From Paramesorhizobium deserti (GTDB lineage Bacteria; Pseudomonadota; Alphaproteobacteria; Rhizobiales; Rhizobiaceae): a DNA stretch of 64,000 nucleotides. Under the pieces are notes generated by a model. It was not told where the DNA came from. It searched no databases and worked only from the letters and a program-made list of their open reading frames with translations. Each line of letters starts with the position of its first letter. Positions within the stretch are counted from its first letter, which is position 1. Shown here one piece after another: positions 44,981 to 54,233 of this stretch. Where the stretch lies: assembly GCF_001558695.1 (NCBI RefSeq), contig NZ_LNTU01000034.1, forward strand, positions 310,001-374,000, written 5' to 3'. Made by a program: the position numbers and the translations under genes.

Positions 44981-45006
44981 AACGCACGAAAGCCCCCAGC
45001 GGTTCC
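44981..45006 (-). promoter_or_regulatory. EcfG (RpoE2)-type promoter of rpoH2
   Basis: On the minus strand GGAAC (45006-45002), 17 bp, then CGTT (44984-44981): the -35/-10 consensus of the alphaproteobacterial general stress sigma factor EcfG. It would start a leader of about 75 nt before the rpoH2 ATG. RpoH2 control by RpoE2 is known from Sinorhizobium meliloti. Confidence 0.72.
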
Positions 45007-45109
45007 GCAATTCTGCGCAATTCATATGCCGACGCGCGTCCTTTAGGGTCGCTGTACGCTTCGGAAGCTCCGCATTCGCTCGGGACGGGAAACATAAAGG
45101 CCCCCAAAA

Positions 45110-45139
45110 CAAAAAGCCCGGCGGATGCCGGGCTTTTTT
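45110..45139. terminator. Bidirectional terminator between carD and rpoH2
   Basis: AAAAAGCCCGGC-GGAT-GCCGGGCTTTTTT; stem with A and T tails on both sides, 23 bp after the carD stop on the minus strand. Confidence 0.9.
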
Positions 45140-45162
45140 AGGTAAATGCGAGAAACGCGCTG

Positions 45163-45738
45163 TTACGCCGCTTCCGCCTCGTCTTCCTCGATCTCGGCTT
45201 CGGCCTTGGCGCCACGCTTCGGCCCCTTGGCAAGATTGATCTCGATCAGGCGGACAGCCTCGGTTTCCGACATCTTGTTGACGGCAGCGATTTCACGCGC
45301 CATGCGGTCAAGTGCAGCCTCATAAAGCTGACGCTCGGAATAGGACTGCTCGGGCTGGTTCTCGGCGCGGTAGAGATCGCGCACCACTTCCGAAATGGCG
45401 ATCAGGTCGCCGGAATTGATCTTCGCGTCATATTCCTGCGCGCGGCGCGACCACATGGTGCGCTTGATGCGGGCGCGGCCCTGCACGACCTTCAGCGCAC
45501 GATCGACATAATCCGTCTCGGACAGCTTGCGCATGCCGATAGTCGACGCCTTGGCGACCGGCACCTTGAGGCGCATCTTGTCCTTCTGGAAGTCGATTAC
45601 GAAAAGTTCAAGCTTGTGGCCCGCCACTTCCTGCTCTTCGATAGCCACAATCTGGCCGACGCCGTGCGCGGGGTAAACGATATATTCGTTCGTCTTGAAA
45701 CCCTGACGCGTCGCGGGCTTTTTCTGCTGGGATGTCAT
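45163..45738 (-). CDS. carD: CarD/CdnL family transcription factor
   Basis: A 191-residue protein: GFKTNEYIVYPAHGVGQIVAIEEQEVAGHKLELFVIDF is the CarD RNA-polymerase-interacting Tudor-like domain (about 12-75), followed by a helical DNA-contacting half with the conserved TMWSRRAQEYDAKINSGD segment. CarD-type proteins stabilise open complexes at rRNA and other promoters. Start taken at MTSQQKK; MKRMTSQQ, 9 bp earlier and close to a GGGAG site, is an alternative. Confidence 0.93.
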   Translation of the reverse strand: MTSQQKKPATRQGFKTNEYIVYPAHGVGQIVAIEEQEVAGHKLELFVIDFQKDKMRLKVPVAKASTIGMRKLSETDYVDRALKVVQGRARIKRTMWSRRAQEYDAKINSGDLIAISEVVRDLYRAENQPEQSYSERQLYEAALDRMAREIAAVNKMSETEAVRLIEINLAKGPKRGAKAEAEIEEDEAEAA

Positions 45739-46139
45739 ACGCTTCATTACTCCCTGTTGTGCCCGGCGGCCCCCGCCGGTTGACACATGGTAAGCCGGCG
45801 GCCCGAGAATGCGGGACAGCCGGTCTGCCGACTCTTTCCTGAAAAGCGAAAATCATGAAAGCGCGACATCTTCCCCGGAGAAGGACGGAAACCAAAGCGA
45901 ACATCAGTCGCACATTTCCGCCCGGCACTGTTGAAGTCCGGGAAAAGGTAAACAGCCTTTCGGTGATTAACGCATCTGCGCCACGAGCTGACGTCCAGTC
46001 ATCGACATTATGAACGTAACCTTACCACAAAAAGCTGAAAGAATCAACAATTTGCCGCAAGTGCTAAAAATGAGCCGGCAAGCGAGGCGTTTTTGCAAGC
46101 CTTTTATCGACCGGCAATTTCGAGGGAGGCTCGTGGCGC
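45739..46139. other. Intergenic region between fdxA and carD
   Basis: A 401-bp region on the 5' side of carD. It must contain the carD promoter, but no convincing -35/-10 pair stands out, and no open frame with recognisable content occurs. AT-rich stretch near 46010-46060 is the likeliest promoter area. Confidence 0.4.
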
Positions 46140-46478
46140 TCAGTCGCCTTCCCCCGGCTCCGCGGAGAAATACTTCTCGAACTTGTCCGCGACGCCGTCC
46201 ATTTCCTTGGCTTCAGGAAGTTCTTCCTTCTTCGCCGTCAGGTTGGGCCACTTGCTCGCATATTCCGCATTGACTTCCAGCCATTTATCGAGGCCGGGCT
46301 CGGTATCCGGCTTGATGGCCTCGGCCGGGCATTCCGGCTCGCAAACGCCGCAATCGATGCACTCGTCCGGATTGATGACGAGCATGTTCTCGCCTTCATA
46401 GAAGCAATCGACCGGACAGACCTCAACGCAATCCGTATATTTGCAACGGATGCAATTGTCGGTCACGACATAGGTCAT
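46140..46478 (-). CDS. fdxA: Ferredoxin FdxA, 7Fe-8S
   Basis: A 112-residue ferredoxin: cysteines 9, 12(spaced as CxxC), 17, 21 and 25 in the first half and 40, 43, 46 and 50 ([11 protein letters not shown]) in the second, the arrangement of one 3Fe-4S and one 4Fe-4S cluster. The 60-residue C-terminal extension ([20 protein letters not shown]) is usual in FdxA of alphaproteobacteria. Electron partner unknown. Conserved between the S4 gene and carD in the group. Confidence 0.95.
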   Translation of the reverse strand: MTYVVTDNCIRCKYTDCVEVCPVDCFYEGENMLVINPDECIDCGVCEPECPAEAIKPDTEPGLDKWLEVNAEYASKWPNLTAKKEELPEAKEMDGVADKFEKYFSAEPGEGD

Positions 46479-46753
46479 TGTCGAACTCCCTGAGGCGTCT
46501 TTTCAAAATATAGGGCGTGAGGTAGCGATTTTATAGCCTGCTGGCAAGAGGACAGGGCCGTCCTGGCGACGCTTCACCGCAGAACGCGAAACCATCCCTG
46601 CGATCGTCATAAAACGTGGAATATTTTGCTAGTTCACGACCCCGGAAGGCAGGAACAACGCTTCCAGATGCACAGTGCGCATTCAATGGCTTACAACGCT
46701 CTTCATGCGTCCTAACGACGCACGGCAGGCGAAAACCGGGGCGGATCTGCCTC

Positions 46754-47155
46754 CTATTCGGGTTCACCCCGGTCGCGGAGACGATCGGTCTCCCTGCGCT
46801 CCCTTTTGGTCGGGCGGCCGCTGCCGGGATCGCGAACGGGCGGCAATTCCTTCGCCCCCGCCTGCCCGCCATCGCCCGGCGAAGGCTGCGGCGAAACATC
46901 CTCGTAGAGAAGCCGCGCTTCCTCTGCCGGGCCGCGGCGGTGTCCGGTGGCGAGAATCCTGTAGACGAGGATCCGCCGTTCGAGCGTGACGGTCAGCACA
47001 TCGCCGACCTTCACCGGATGCGAAGCCTGGTCCACCTTGTCGCGATTGACGCGCACCCGTCCGCCGGTGGCGAGCTTAGCCGCCAGCGACCGGGATTTGA
47101 CGACGCGCGCGAAGAACAGCCATTTATCGATGCGCTGCCTGTCGCTCGCCGTCAT
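46754..47155 (-). CDS. S4-domain RNA-binding protein (HslR-like)
   Basis: A 133-residue protein: RIDKWLFFARVVKSRSLAAKLATGGRVRVNRDKV (about 6-40) is an S4 RNA-binding domain as in Hsp15/HslR, which rescues stalled 50S-peptidyl-tRNA complexes. The second half is charged and partly disordered. It begins 12 bp after the helicase stop codon, so it is translated from the same message. Confidence 0.9.
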   Translation of the reverse strand: MTASDRQRIDKWLFFARVVKSRSLAAKLATGGRVRVNRDKVDQASHPVKVGDVLTVTLERRILVYRILATGHRRGPAEEARLLYEDVSPQPSPGDGGQAGAKELPPVRDPGSGRPTKRERRETDRLRDRGEPE

Positions 47156-47167
47156 CAGGGTCTGGAC

Positions 47168-50100
47168 CTACTTCTTCAGCTGTTCCTTGAGCGCTGCCAG
47201 CTTGGCAAAGGGCGAATCGGGATCGATCTTCACCGGGCGTTCCTGCCGCTCGTGATGCTTGCCGCCGTCGCGGTGCGGGTGATGCCCTTTCCCGCCGCCG
47301 CCCTTGCGCGCGTCGCGGTTCTCATGCCGCCCGTCTCCCGGCTGGCCCTTGTGGAAGCGCTTGCCCCCGTCCTTGCCGCCCTGGCCTTGCTTGCCACGGA
47401 AATTGTTGCGGCGGTCGCCCTGTTCCGCGTCTTTTCCGCCGGCGCCCTCAGCAGCCTGTCCGCTATTGCCGCGATGGCGGTTGCGCGCCTGATCGGGCCG
47501 TCGTCCGCGTCCCTCGAAGCGGCCCTGCCGCCACAGCAGCACCGGCTTTGCCTCTTCAGCCGGGGCATCGCTGGAGACGGTGGCCTCGGGTTTCACCGCC
47601 GGAGCCGCTTCCACCACGACCGCGGGCGCTTCGGCTTTTTCCTCCAGCGCAACGGGCCAATCGCCAACCGGTTCCGCCGGTGGCACGGCAGATTTCTCCG
47701 TCTCGGTGGCGGGAACGGCAGCGCTGTTCGCTGCGGCTGCCACGGCATCGAGTTCGGCGAGCTTCGCCGTCACACCGGCCGCGTCCACCGCTTCGTGGCG
47801 ATAGCCGAGGTTGCGCAGCACCTCCTCCATGTCGTCGGCCGTCGCGCCGAGGATCGACATCATGGCCGGGGTGACGATGAAGCGGCTGCCGTCATAGGCG
47901 CCGTCCGGACGCGGCCCGGAACCCGGGCGCCAGCCAAGGGCCGGACGAATGAGGTCGGCCAGGCGCTCCAGAATATCGATACGCACGGCGCGCCGGCCCA
48001 GCATGCGGAAACCCGCGAGCCTGTAGAAAGCCGGATCGAACGCCGGATCGGTGACGACCGACGTGCGGCCGGCGGCCAGCACATTGACCACGTCGCCATA
48101 ACCGGGACGCTCGCGTGCATCTTCTTTCAGCGCCCAGAGCAGCGTGATCAGCCCCGACGGCGCAGGCTTCAGGAGCGCCGGCACGAAGACATGGTAGGCG
48201 CCGAAGCGTACACCCAGACGACGAAGCGCCGCGCGCGAATCCTGATCGAGACCGCGCACTTCCTCCGCAACGTCGCGGCGCTGCAGGGTGCCGAGATTTT
48301 CCACAAGCTGGAAGGCCAGCCCGCGGGTCATGCCGGTCAGCGCATCGGCACCGGCAAGATCATAGAGCGGCTTCAGCACCGTTTCGAGATGATGGGCCAC
48401 GAAACGATCGATGCGAGCAGCGACCTTGTCGCGCGCCGGCCCTGTCAGTTGCTCGTCGGCCAGAAGCACGGCGCGCGGCTTGAGCGTGTCCTCGCCTGCG
48501 ACCAGCGTGGCGACAGGCGCGCCGATCCAGCGCACCACGCCATCCGACGCAAGCGCGAAATCGCCATTGGCTGATGCGGCGAACCGCTCGGCCCGGCGTT
48601 CGAACTCGGCGGCGAGTCCCTTCTGGGCAGCCCCCTTCAGCGCCTTGGCATCAGACCCCTCGGCCTGCGTGTCGGCGGTAAAACGGAACCCTTCCAATTG
48701 CCCGACATGGTGGCCTTCGACGAGGACGTCACCGGATGGGCTGATTTCGGCTTCAAGCATGGCATTCTCTCTTAGACGCTTCATGAGCACGCTTGTCCTG
48801 CGGTCTACAAAGCGTTTCGTCAACCGTTCATGCAGCGCATCGGACAGTCTGTCCTCTATTTCGCGCGTCTTTTCCTGCCAATGTGTCGGATCGGCAAGCC
48901 ATCCGGGCCTGTGCGACACGAAAGTCCAGGTGCGAATCTGGGCAATACGGTGCGACAACGTATCGATATCGCCATCGGTTCGGTCCGCCAGACGCACCTG
49001 TGCGCTCATATAATCCTCGTCCACATGACCCCGGCGAACAAGATCATTATAGATCGTGGCGATGATATCGGCGTGCTGCGCCGGCGCGATCTTGCGGTAA
49101 TCCGGCAGCGCGCACGTATCCCATAGCTTTTCGACACGCGCGGGCGTATCCGCCAGCCGGGCAACATCGCCATCGCGCGACAGATATTCGAGCGCCTGGC
49201 TGTCGACGGCAGGCAATGCACGGACCAGCCCCTCCACCGGCGCGGGCATGTCGATCGAACGGCGCAGCGCCTCAATGGAAGAGAAGTCGAACCGCGCGGT
49301 ACGCCATTGCAAAACCCTCACGGGATCGAAGGCATGCGCTTCGATCTTCTCCACGAGCTCGTCATCGAACGGATCCACCTGGCCGGTGACGCCGAAGGTG
49401 CCGTCGCGCAGGTGCCGCCCGGCGCGGCCGGCGATCTGGCCGAGTTCGGCCGCCGACAGATTGCGGAACTGATAACCATCGAACTTGCGGTTCTGCGCGA
49501 AGGCGACGTGATCGACATCGAGATTGAGGCCCATGCCGATGGCGTCGGTCGCCACCAGGAAATCGACGTCTCCCGATTGATAGAGCGCGACCTGCGCATT
49601 GCGCGTGCGCGGGGAAAGCGCGCCCATCACCACCGCCGCACCGCCGCGCTGGCGGCGGATCAGTTCGGCAATGGCATAGACCTCGTCGGCCGCAAAGGCG
49701 ACGATCGCCGAACGGCGCGGCAGGCGGGTGATCTTTTTCGAGCCGGAATAGGCAAGATGCGAGAGGCGCGGCCGCGTGACGACGGAAATGCCGCGCAGCA
49801 GCTTTTCCAGAATGCCGCGCATTGTCGCCGCGCCGAGAAGCAGGGTCTCCTGCCGCCCGCGCAGATGCAGGATGCGGTCGGTGAAGATATGGCCGCGCTC
49901 GAGATCGCCCGCCAGTTGCACCTCGTCGATGGCGACGAAGGCAACATCGGTGGAGCGCGGCATCGCCTCGACCGTGCACACGGAATAACGCGCGCCCGGC
50001 GGCACGATCTTCTCCTCGCCCGTCACCAGCGAGACATTTGCCGACCCGACGCGTTCGACGATCCGCCCATAGACCTCGCGCGCCAGCAGCCTGAGCGGCA

Positions 50101-50239
50101 AGCCGATCATGCCGCTCTCATGCGCCAGCATGCGCTCGATGGCGAGATGGGTCTTGCCGGTATTGGTCGGCCCCAGCACGGCAGTCACATCGCGGCCGGA
50201 GAGGATCAGAGGCAATTCATTGGCAGGCTGATGGTTCAT
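47168..50239 (-). CDS. SUV3-like DExH RNA helicase with disordered basic tail
   Basis: A 1023-residue helicase. Motif I GPTNTGKT is at 23-30, motif II DEVQ at 105-108, motif VI QIAGRAGR at 268-275; the pattern is that of mitochondrial SUV3 and its alphaproteobacterial relatives, not of DEAD-box proteins. Residues from about 820 to 890 are alanine/proline/valine-rich, and about 895-1000 form a G, R, K, N and H-rich disordered tail ending in the conserved-looking SPFAKLAALKEQLKK. Likely acts in RNA turnover; co-transcribed with the S4 protein. Confidence 0.9.
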   Translation of the reverse strand: MNHQPANELPLILSGRDVTAVLGPTNTGKTHLAIERMLAHESGMIGLPLRLLAREVYGRIVERVGSANVSLVTGEEKIVPPGARYSVCTVEAMPRSTDVAFVAIDEVQLAGDLERGHIFTDRILHLRGRQETLLLGAATMRGILEKLLRGISVVTRPRLSHLAYSGSKKITRLPRRSAIVAFAADEVYAIAELIRRQRGGAAVVMGALSPRTRNAQVALYQSGDVDFLVATDAIGMGLNLDVDHVAFAQNRKFDGYQFRNLSAAELGQIAGRAGRHLRDGTFGVTGQVDPFDDELVEKIEAHAFDPVRVLQWRTARFDFSSIEALRRSIDMPAPVEGLVRALPAVDSQALEYLSRDGDVARLADTPARVEKLWDTCALPDYRKIAPAQHADIIATIYNDLVRRGHVDEDYMSAQVRLADRTDGDIDTLSHRIAQIRTWTFVSHRPGWLADPTHWQEKTREIEDRLSDALHERLTKRFVDRRTSVLMKRLRENAMLEAEISPSGDVLVEGHHVGQLEGFRFTADTQAEGSDAKALKGAAQKGLAAEFERRAERFAASANGDFALASDGVVRWIGAPVATLVAGEDTLKPRAVLLADEQLTGPARDKVAARIDRFVAHHLETVLKPLYDLAGADALTGMTRGLAFQLVENLGTLQRRDVAEEVRGLDQDSRAALRRLGVRFGAYHVFVPALLKPAPSGLITLLWALKEDARERPGYGDVVNVLAAGRTSVVTDPAFDPAFYRLAGFRMLGRRAVRIDILERLADLIRPALGWRPGSGPRPDGAYDGSRFIVTPAMMSILGATADDMEEVLRNLGYRHEAVDAAGVTAKLAELDAVAAAANSAAVPATETEKSAVPPAEPVGDWPVALEEKAEAPAVVVEAAPAVKPEATVSSDAPAEEAKPVLLWRQGRFEGRGRRPDQARNRHRGNSGQAAEGAGGKDAEQGDRRNNFRGKQGQGGKDGGKRFHKGQPGDGRHENRDARKGGGGKGHHPHRDGGKHHERQERPVKIDPDSPFAKLAALKEQLKK

Positions 50240-50342
50240 CTTTTATACGGATCGGACTCCAGAAACCCTGCGATACCATTATCGGCAGCGCATCGAAACT
50301 GGAATGTCCTAAAGCTTTCGCCTGTTAAGAAACGGAACGTGA

Positions 50343-50407
50343 ACGGAACGAATCGGCTACGAATCGCTGACTCCCATCGATTCCCTCTTTGTTCACGGCG
50401 ATATATG
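50343..50407. repeat. Duplicated block, copy A
   Basis: Begins ACGGAACGAATCGGCTACGA and goes on with TTTGTTC about 45 bases later. The first 26 bases differ from copy B (50616) at one position; similarity then falls but the order of short matches is kept. Confidence 0.7.
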
Positions 50408-50615
50408 GTAGCGCTCCCGCATCTTTCCACCACATGCTGAATCGATCGGGCGAACGCGACACCATATGAGAACACAAGCGTTAACCTTTGCCGCAAGGCG
50501 TGCAAGGACAAATTGCCGGTGAGATCGAATTTTAAGAAAATCGTAATGATTCCTTACGGTTGCTTAATGGTAAGGGAAGCTTCCGGCTGCTACTGCGTTA
50601 ATTTGTCGACCAAAT

Positions 50616-50680
50616 ACGGAACGAATCGGCGACGAATCGCTTCTTCAGCGAGTTTCCTGTTTTGTTCGCACCAGATATAG
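50616..50680. repeat. Duplicated block, copy B
   Basis: Begins ACGGAACGAATCGGCGACGA; direct repeat of copy A, 273 bp away. Read on the minus strand it codes for AIRRRFVPYLV near the end of a 66-codon frame, against AIRSRFVPFTF in copy A. Confidence 0.7.
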
Positions 50681-50796
50681 TGCTTCCACACGCGATATCT
50701 CCATAGGAAGGAAGAAAATTCCATCTCCAGTCCGGCTCGACCACGCATGGCATTAACCATTTGTGCCGTTCTGGAGCACAAGAGCCGCAAGCTCGT

Positions 50797-51522
50797 TCAG
50801 ACGATATATTGTCCGCCATTCGCGGTGATGGTGGAGCCGGTGATGAAACCGGATTCGTCCGAGGCAAGGAACACGGTGATCCGCGCGATCTCCTCCGGCT
50901 CGCCCAGCCTTCCGACCGGGATCTGCGGCAGCACTCGCTCCTTCAGCACCGTCTCGTCCATGGCGCGGACCATCTCCGTGCCGATATAGCCCGGACAGAT
51001 TGCATTGACGGTGATCCCCACCCGTGCGCCCTCCTGGGCCAACGCCTTGGTGAAGCCGATATCGCCGGCCTTGGCGGCCGAATAATTGACCTGCCCCGCC
51101 TGCCCCTTCTGGCCGTTGATCGAGGAGATGTTGATGACGCGGCCGAATTTGCGCTCGCGCATCCCCGGCCACAGCGGATGCGTCATGTTGAAGACGCCGT
51201 TGAGATTGGTGCCGAGCACCGCCTTCCACTGGTCCACCGTCATCTTGTGGAACATCGCATCACGGGTGATGCCGGCATTGTTGACCAGCACGTCGACAGG
51301 GCCGAGATCGGCCTCCACCCGAGCAATGCCCGCCACACAAGCCTCGTAGTCCGAAACATCCCAGCGATAGGCCGGGATGTCATTGTCGGCGCTGAAGCGC
51401 GCCGCCACCTCATCGCCGCCGCAATAATTGACGGCCACCTTGTAGCCGGCCTTCTTCAAGGCGGTAGCGATGGCCGCGCCGATACCGCGCGATCCGCCTG
51501 TGACCAGTGCGACCCTTCCCAT
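50797..51522 (-). CDS. phaB: Acetoacetyl-CoA reductase
   Basis: A 241-residue SDR: VTGGSRGIGAAIA at the start, NNAGITRDAMFHKM in the middle, SSINGQKGQAGQVNYSAAKAGDIGFTKALAQEG holding the serine-tyrosine-lysine active site; these wordings are specific for PhaB. It reduces acetoacetyl-CoA to (R)-3-hydroxybutyryl-CoA for polyhydroxybutyrate. Lies 56 bp after phaA on the same strand; ends VSVGGQYIV-like, with TANGGQYIV. Confidence 0.95.
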   Translation of the reverse strand: MGRVALVTGGSRGIGAAIATALKKAGYKVAVNYCGGDEVAARFSADNDIPAYRWDVSDYEACVAGIARVEADLGPVDVLVNNAGITRDAMFHKMTVDQWKAVLGTNLNGVFNMTHPLWPGMRERKFGRVINISSINGQKGQAGQVNYSAAKAGDIGFTKALAQEGARVGITVNAICPGYIGTEMVRAMDETVLKERVLPQIPVGRLGEPEEIARITVFLASDESGFITGSTITANGGQYIV

Positions 51523-51578
51523 TTTCCCCTTCCTTATATTTTCCGACTGTCATTCGCAGTCGGTTTACTCTGTATTTT

Positions 51579-52772
51579 TTACAGGCGTTCGACGCAAAGC
51601 GCGACGCCCATGCCGCCGCCGATGCACAAGGTCGCGAGGCCCTTCCTGGCTTCCCGCCGCTTCAGCTCGTAGAGCAGCGTGTTGAGGATGCGGGCGCCGG
51701 ATGCGCCAATCGGATGACCGATGGCGATGGCGCCGCCATTGACATTGACGATCTCAGGATTGAGGCCGAGATCGCGCACGACCGCGCAGGATTGTGCCGC
51801 AAAGGCCTCGTTGGCCTCCACCACATCGATATCCGCAACCTTCCACCCCGCCTTTTCGAGCGCTTTTCTCGTCGCCGGGATCGGGCCCGTTCCCATGATC
51901 GAGGGATCGACCCCCGCCGTCGCCCAGGAAACGATCCGCGCCAGCGGCTGGATGCCGCGCCGCTCGGCCTCGGCTTCGCTCAAAAGCACCACGGCGGCGG
52001 CGCCATCATTGATGCCCGAGGCATTGCCGGCGGTCACCGTGCCCTCCTTGTCGAAGGCCGGCCTCAGCTTGGCCATCGTATCAAGCGTTGCGCCATGCCG
52101 GATATATTCGTCGTCCTCCACCACCACGTCGCCCTTGCGGGTCTTCACCGTCACCGGGACGATCTCGTCCTTGAAGCGCCCGGCCTTCTGCGCGGCCTCG
52201 GCCTTATTCTGCGACGAGACGGCGAATTGATCCTGCTCCTCGCGGCTCAATTGCCATTGCCGGGCGATGTTCTCTGCCGTGATCCCCATGTGATAACCAT
52301 AGAAGGCGTCGGTCAGGCCATCCTTGATCATCGTGTCGATCATCTTGAAATCGCCCATCTTCACGCCGCCGCGCAGATGCGCGCAATGCGGCGCCATGGA
52401 CATGGATTCCTGCCCGCCGGCGACGATCACCTTCGCGTCGCCCGTCGCAATCTGCTGCATGCCAATGGCGACGGCGCGAAGGCCCGAGCCACAGAGCTGG
52501 TTCAAGCACCACGCGGTGGTTTCATTGGAAAGCCCCGCGGCAATCGCCGCCTGGCGCGCCGGGTTCTGCCCTTCGCCCGCGGTCAGCACCTGCCCCAGCA
52601 CCACCTCATCGACCTCTGCAGCCTCGACACCGGCACGTGACAGCGCCTCGCGTATGGCGACCGCGCCCAATTCATGCGCGGGAATATTGGCAAAGGCGCC
52701 GTTGAACGAACCGACGGGCGTACGCGCCGCACTGGCGATGACGATGCTGCCGTTCCCGGACGAGCTGCTCAT
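51579..52772 (-). CDS. phaA: Acetyl-CoA acetyltransferase (beta-ketothiolase)
   Basis: A 397-residue thiolase: [17 protein letters not shown] carries the nucleophilic cysteine, [20 protein letters not shown] the histidine and [17 protein letters not shown] the second cysteine. It condenses two acetyl-CoA. Start at MSSSSGNGS with AGGAGGATACC ahead; an 82-codon upstream extension of the frame is not family-like. First gene of phaA-phaB, divergent from phaR. Confidence 0.95.
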   Translation of the reverse strand: MSSSSGNGSIVIASAARTPVGSFNGAFANIPAHELGAVAIREALSRAGVEAAEVDEVVLGQVLTAGEGQNPARQAAIAAGLSNETTAWCLNQLCGSGLRAVAIGMQQIATGDAKVIVAGGQESMSMAPHCAHLRGGVKMGDFKMIDTMIKDGLTDAFYGYHMGITAENIARQWQLSREEQDQFAVSSQNKAEAAQKAGRFKDEIVPVTVKTRKGDVVVEDDEYIRHGATLDTMAKLRPAFDKEGTVTAGNASGINDGAAAVVLLSEAEAERRGIQPLARIVSWATAGVDPSIMGTGPIPATRKALEKAGWKVADIDVVEANEAFAAQSCAVVRDLGLNPEIVNVNGGAIAIGHPIGASGARILNTLLYELKRREARKGLATLCIGGGMGVALCVERL

Positions 52773-52856
52773 AGGTATCCTCCTAGGTGCCGGTGTGGCC
52801 CGGTCTCTGGTCGCTTTGGAGTAAAGATGGAACGAGAATAGCCGCCTTGGCAAGGG

Positions 52857-52890
52857 CACTGCACAATGAACCCGCCTTTGCATTGCACAA
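52857..52890. promoter_or_regulatory. Candidate PhaR operator (two direct CAYTGCACAA repeats)
   Basis: CACTGCACAA at 52857-52866 and CATTGCACAA at 52881-52890 are 24 bp apart in the phaA-phaR intergenic region. PhaR proteins recognise TGC-rich repeats, so this fits a shared operator. Confidence 0.5.
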
Positions 52891-52974
52891 AACGCTTTGA
52901 AATGTGCTGATTTTGGGCCTATCCTTCGATTGGGAGAATACAACCAACGATAAGAATTTGATCGGGAGGCGCTC

Positions 52975-53595
52975 GTGGCATCGAAATCGGACCATACCAT
53001 TATCAAGAAATACGCCAATCGCCGGCTCTACAACACCGGCACGAGCACCTATGTCACGCTCGAGGACCTAGCGGAGATGGTCAAGAAGGGCGAGGAGTTC
53101 AGCGTCCAGGATGCCAAGACGGGCGAGGATATCACCCATAGCGTGTTGACGCAGATCATCTTTGAACTGGAGAACAAGGACGGCCAGAACATGCTGCCGA
53201 TCCCGTTTCTCCGCCAGTTGATCGCCTTCTATGGCGACCAGATGCAGATGATCGTGCCGGGCTATCTCGAACAGACGATGGCCGCTTTCACACGCGAGCA
53301 GGAGCGGATGCGCGAGCAGCTCACCTCTGCCTTCGGCAAATCGCCGGCCGAATTGATGCGGATGGACTTCCCCGTCAAGTTGATCGAGGAGCAGGTGCGC
53401 CGCAATACCGAGATGTTCAGCCAGGCGATGCGCATGTTCACGCCCTTCCCGCTCGGCGGTTCGCCCAACGGCAAGACCGAGGAAACGACGAAGAACGAAT
53501 CCGAAGCTGCCAGGCAGCAGTCGAGCGACGATCTGCGCGAGTTGAAGGAGCAGATCGCGGCCATGCAGCGCAAGATCGACCAGATCGCCAAATAA
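52975..53595 (+). CDS. phaR: Polyhydroxyalkanoate synthesis repressor PhaR
   Basis: A 206-residue protein: [56 protein letters not shown] is the PHB/PHA accumulation regulator DNA-binding domain plus the following PHB-binding domain. Residues 90-206 are helical and end in a coiled coil. GTG start with GGGAGGCG five bases ahead. Controls phasin and biosynthesis genes and itself; it lies divergently from phaA. Confidence 0.95.
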   Translation: MASKSDHTIIKKYANRRLYNTGTSTYVTLEDLAEMVKKGEEFSVQDAKTGEDITHSVLTQIIFELENKDGQNMLPIPFLRQLIAFYGDQMQMIVPGYLEQTMAAFTREQERMREQLTSAFGKSPAELMRMDFPVKLIEEQVRRNTEMFSQAMRMFTPFPLGGSPNGKTEETTKNESEAARQQSSDDLRELKEQIAAMQRKIDQIAK

Positions 53596-53722
53596 CGTCG
53601 GCGCGCGGGCGCGCCGCGCCGGGACAAACAGTTTTTCCCGAAATCTCCGGATTTTGCCGTGCATTCGCATGCGTTTGCGCTAAAAAGGCCGTGCCATTTC
53701 ATGCAATTTTCAGGAGAATCCC

Positions 53723-54154
53723 ATGGCCCGGCTGACACTCAACAAGGCGAACCAGATCATCAAGGGCGCGTTTGCCAAAGCGAATGAGATGGGGCTGAAG
53801 CCGCTCGCGATCGCCGTCTTCGATGCCGGCGGCAATCTGAAGGCCTTTCAGCGGCAGGACGGAACCTCGATCCTGCGTTTCGAGATCGCCTCGGGCAAGG
53901 CCTTCGGCGCCCTCGCTGTCGGCGTCGGCTCGCGGTGGCTGCACAATCAGGCGAAGGACCGGCCGCATTTCCTCGAAGGATTGTCCGGCGTTTCCGGCGG
54001 CCGCATTGTTCCGGTTCCGGGCGGCGTCCTCATCAAGGATGCCAAGGGCGAGATCCTGGGCGCTGCCGGCATTTCCGGCGACACCTCCGACAATGACGAA
54101 GCCGCGGCCGTGGCGGGCATCGAGACTGCGGGTTTCGTCGCCGACGCCGGCTGA
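53723..54154 (+). CDS. GlcG/HbpS family protein
   Basis: A 143-residue protein of the DUF336 family: LTLNKANQIIKGAFAKANEMGLKPLAIAVFDAGGNLKAFQRQDG is the usual start, FGALAVGVGSR and GAAGISGDTSDNDEAAAVAGI follow. Homologues bind haem or cobalamin-like ligands (HbpS) or sit in glycolate operons (GlcG). No signal peptide and no glc genes here, so the role is open. AGGAGAAT is the ribosome site. Confidence 0.9.
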   Translation: MARLTLNKANQIIKGAFAKANEMGLKPLAIAVFDAGGNLKAFQRQDGTSILRFEIASGKAFGALAVGVGSRWLHNQAKDRPHFLEGLSGVSGGRIVPVPGGVLIKDAKGEILGAAGISGDTSDNDEAAAVAGIETAGFVADAG

Positions 54155-54174
54155 AACCTAATATGAGTGCAAAT

Positions 54175-54205
54175 AAAAAGACCGGCTCTCGAGCCGGTCT
54201 TTTTA
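54175..54205. terminator. Bidirectional terminator
   Basis: AAAAAGACCGGCT-CTCG-AGCCGGTCTTTTT, a perfect stem with T and A tails, between the convergent GlcG-like gene and rpmF. Confidence 0.93.
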
Positions 54206-54233
54206 TTATCCGCTACCGAAATTGGCAGAAAAC

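Larger units (their letters stand above)
50240..50796. other. 557-bp intergenic region with an internal duplication and GANTC cluster
   Basis: Lies upstream of the helicase gene and downstream of phaB (both minus). It holds two diverged copies of a block of about 65 bp (50343 and 50616) and GANTC sites at 50350, 50361, 50369, 50379, 50439, 50548, 50623 and 50634. Minus-strand open frames of 91 and 66 codons cover the two copies and share an AIRxRFVP stretch in the same frame, but I do not recognise a protein. Confidence 0.55.

Noticed and set aside
46616-48574. 652-codon open frame on the plus strand opposite the helicase and S4 genes
   Set aside because: Arginine/alanine/histidine-rich composition of a shadow frame, no motif, no ribosome site; both opposite genes are certain.
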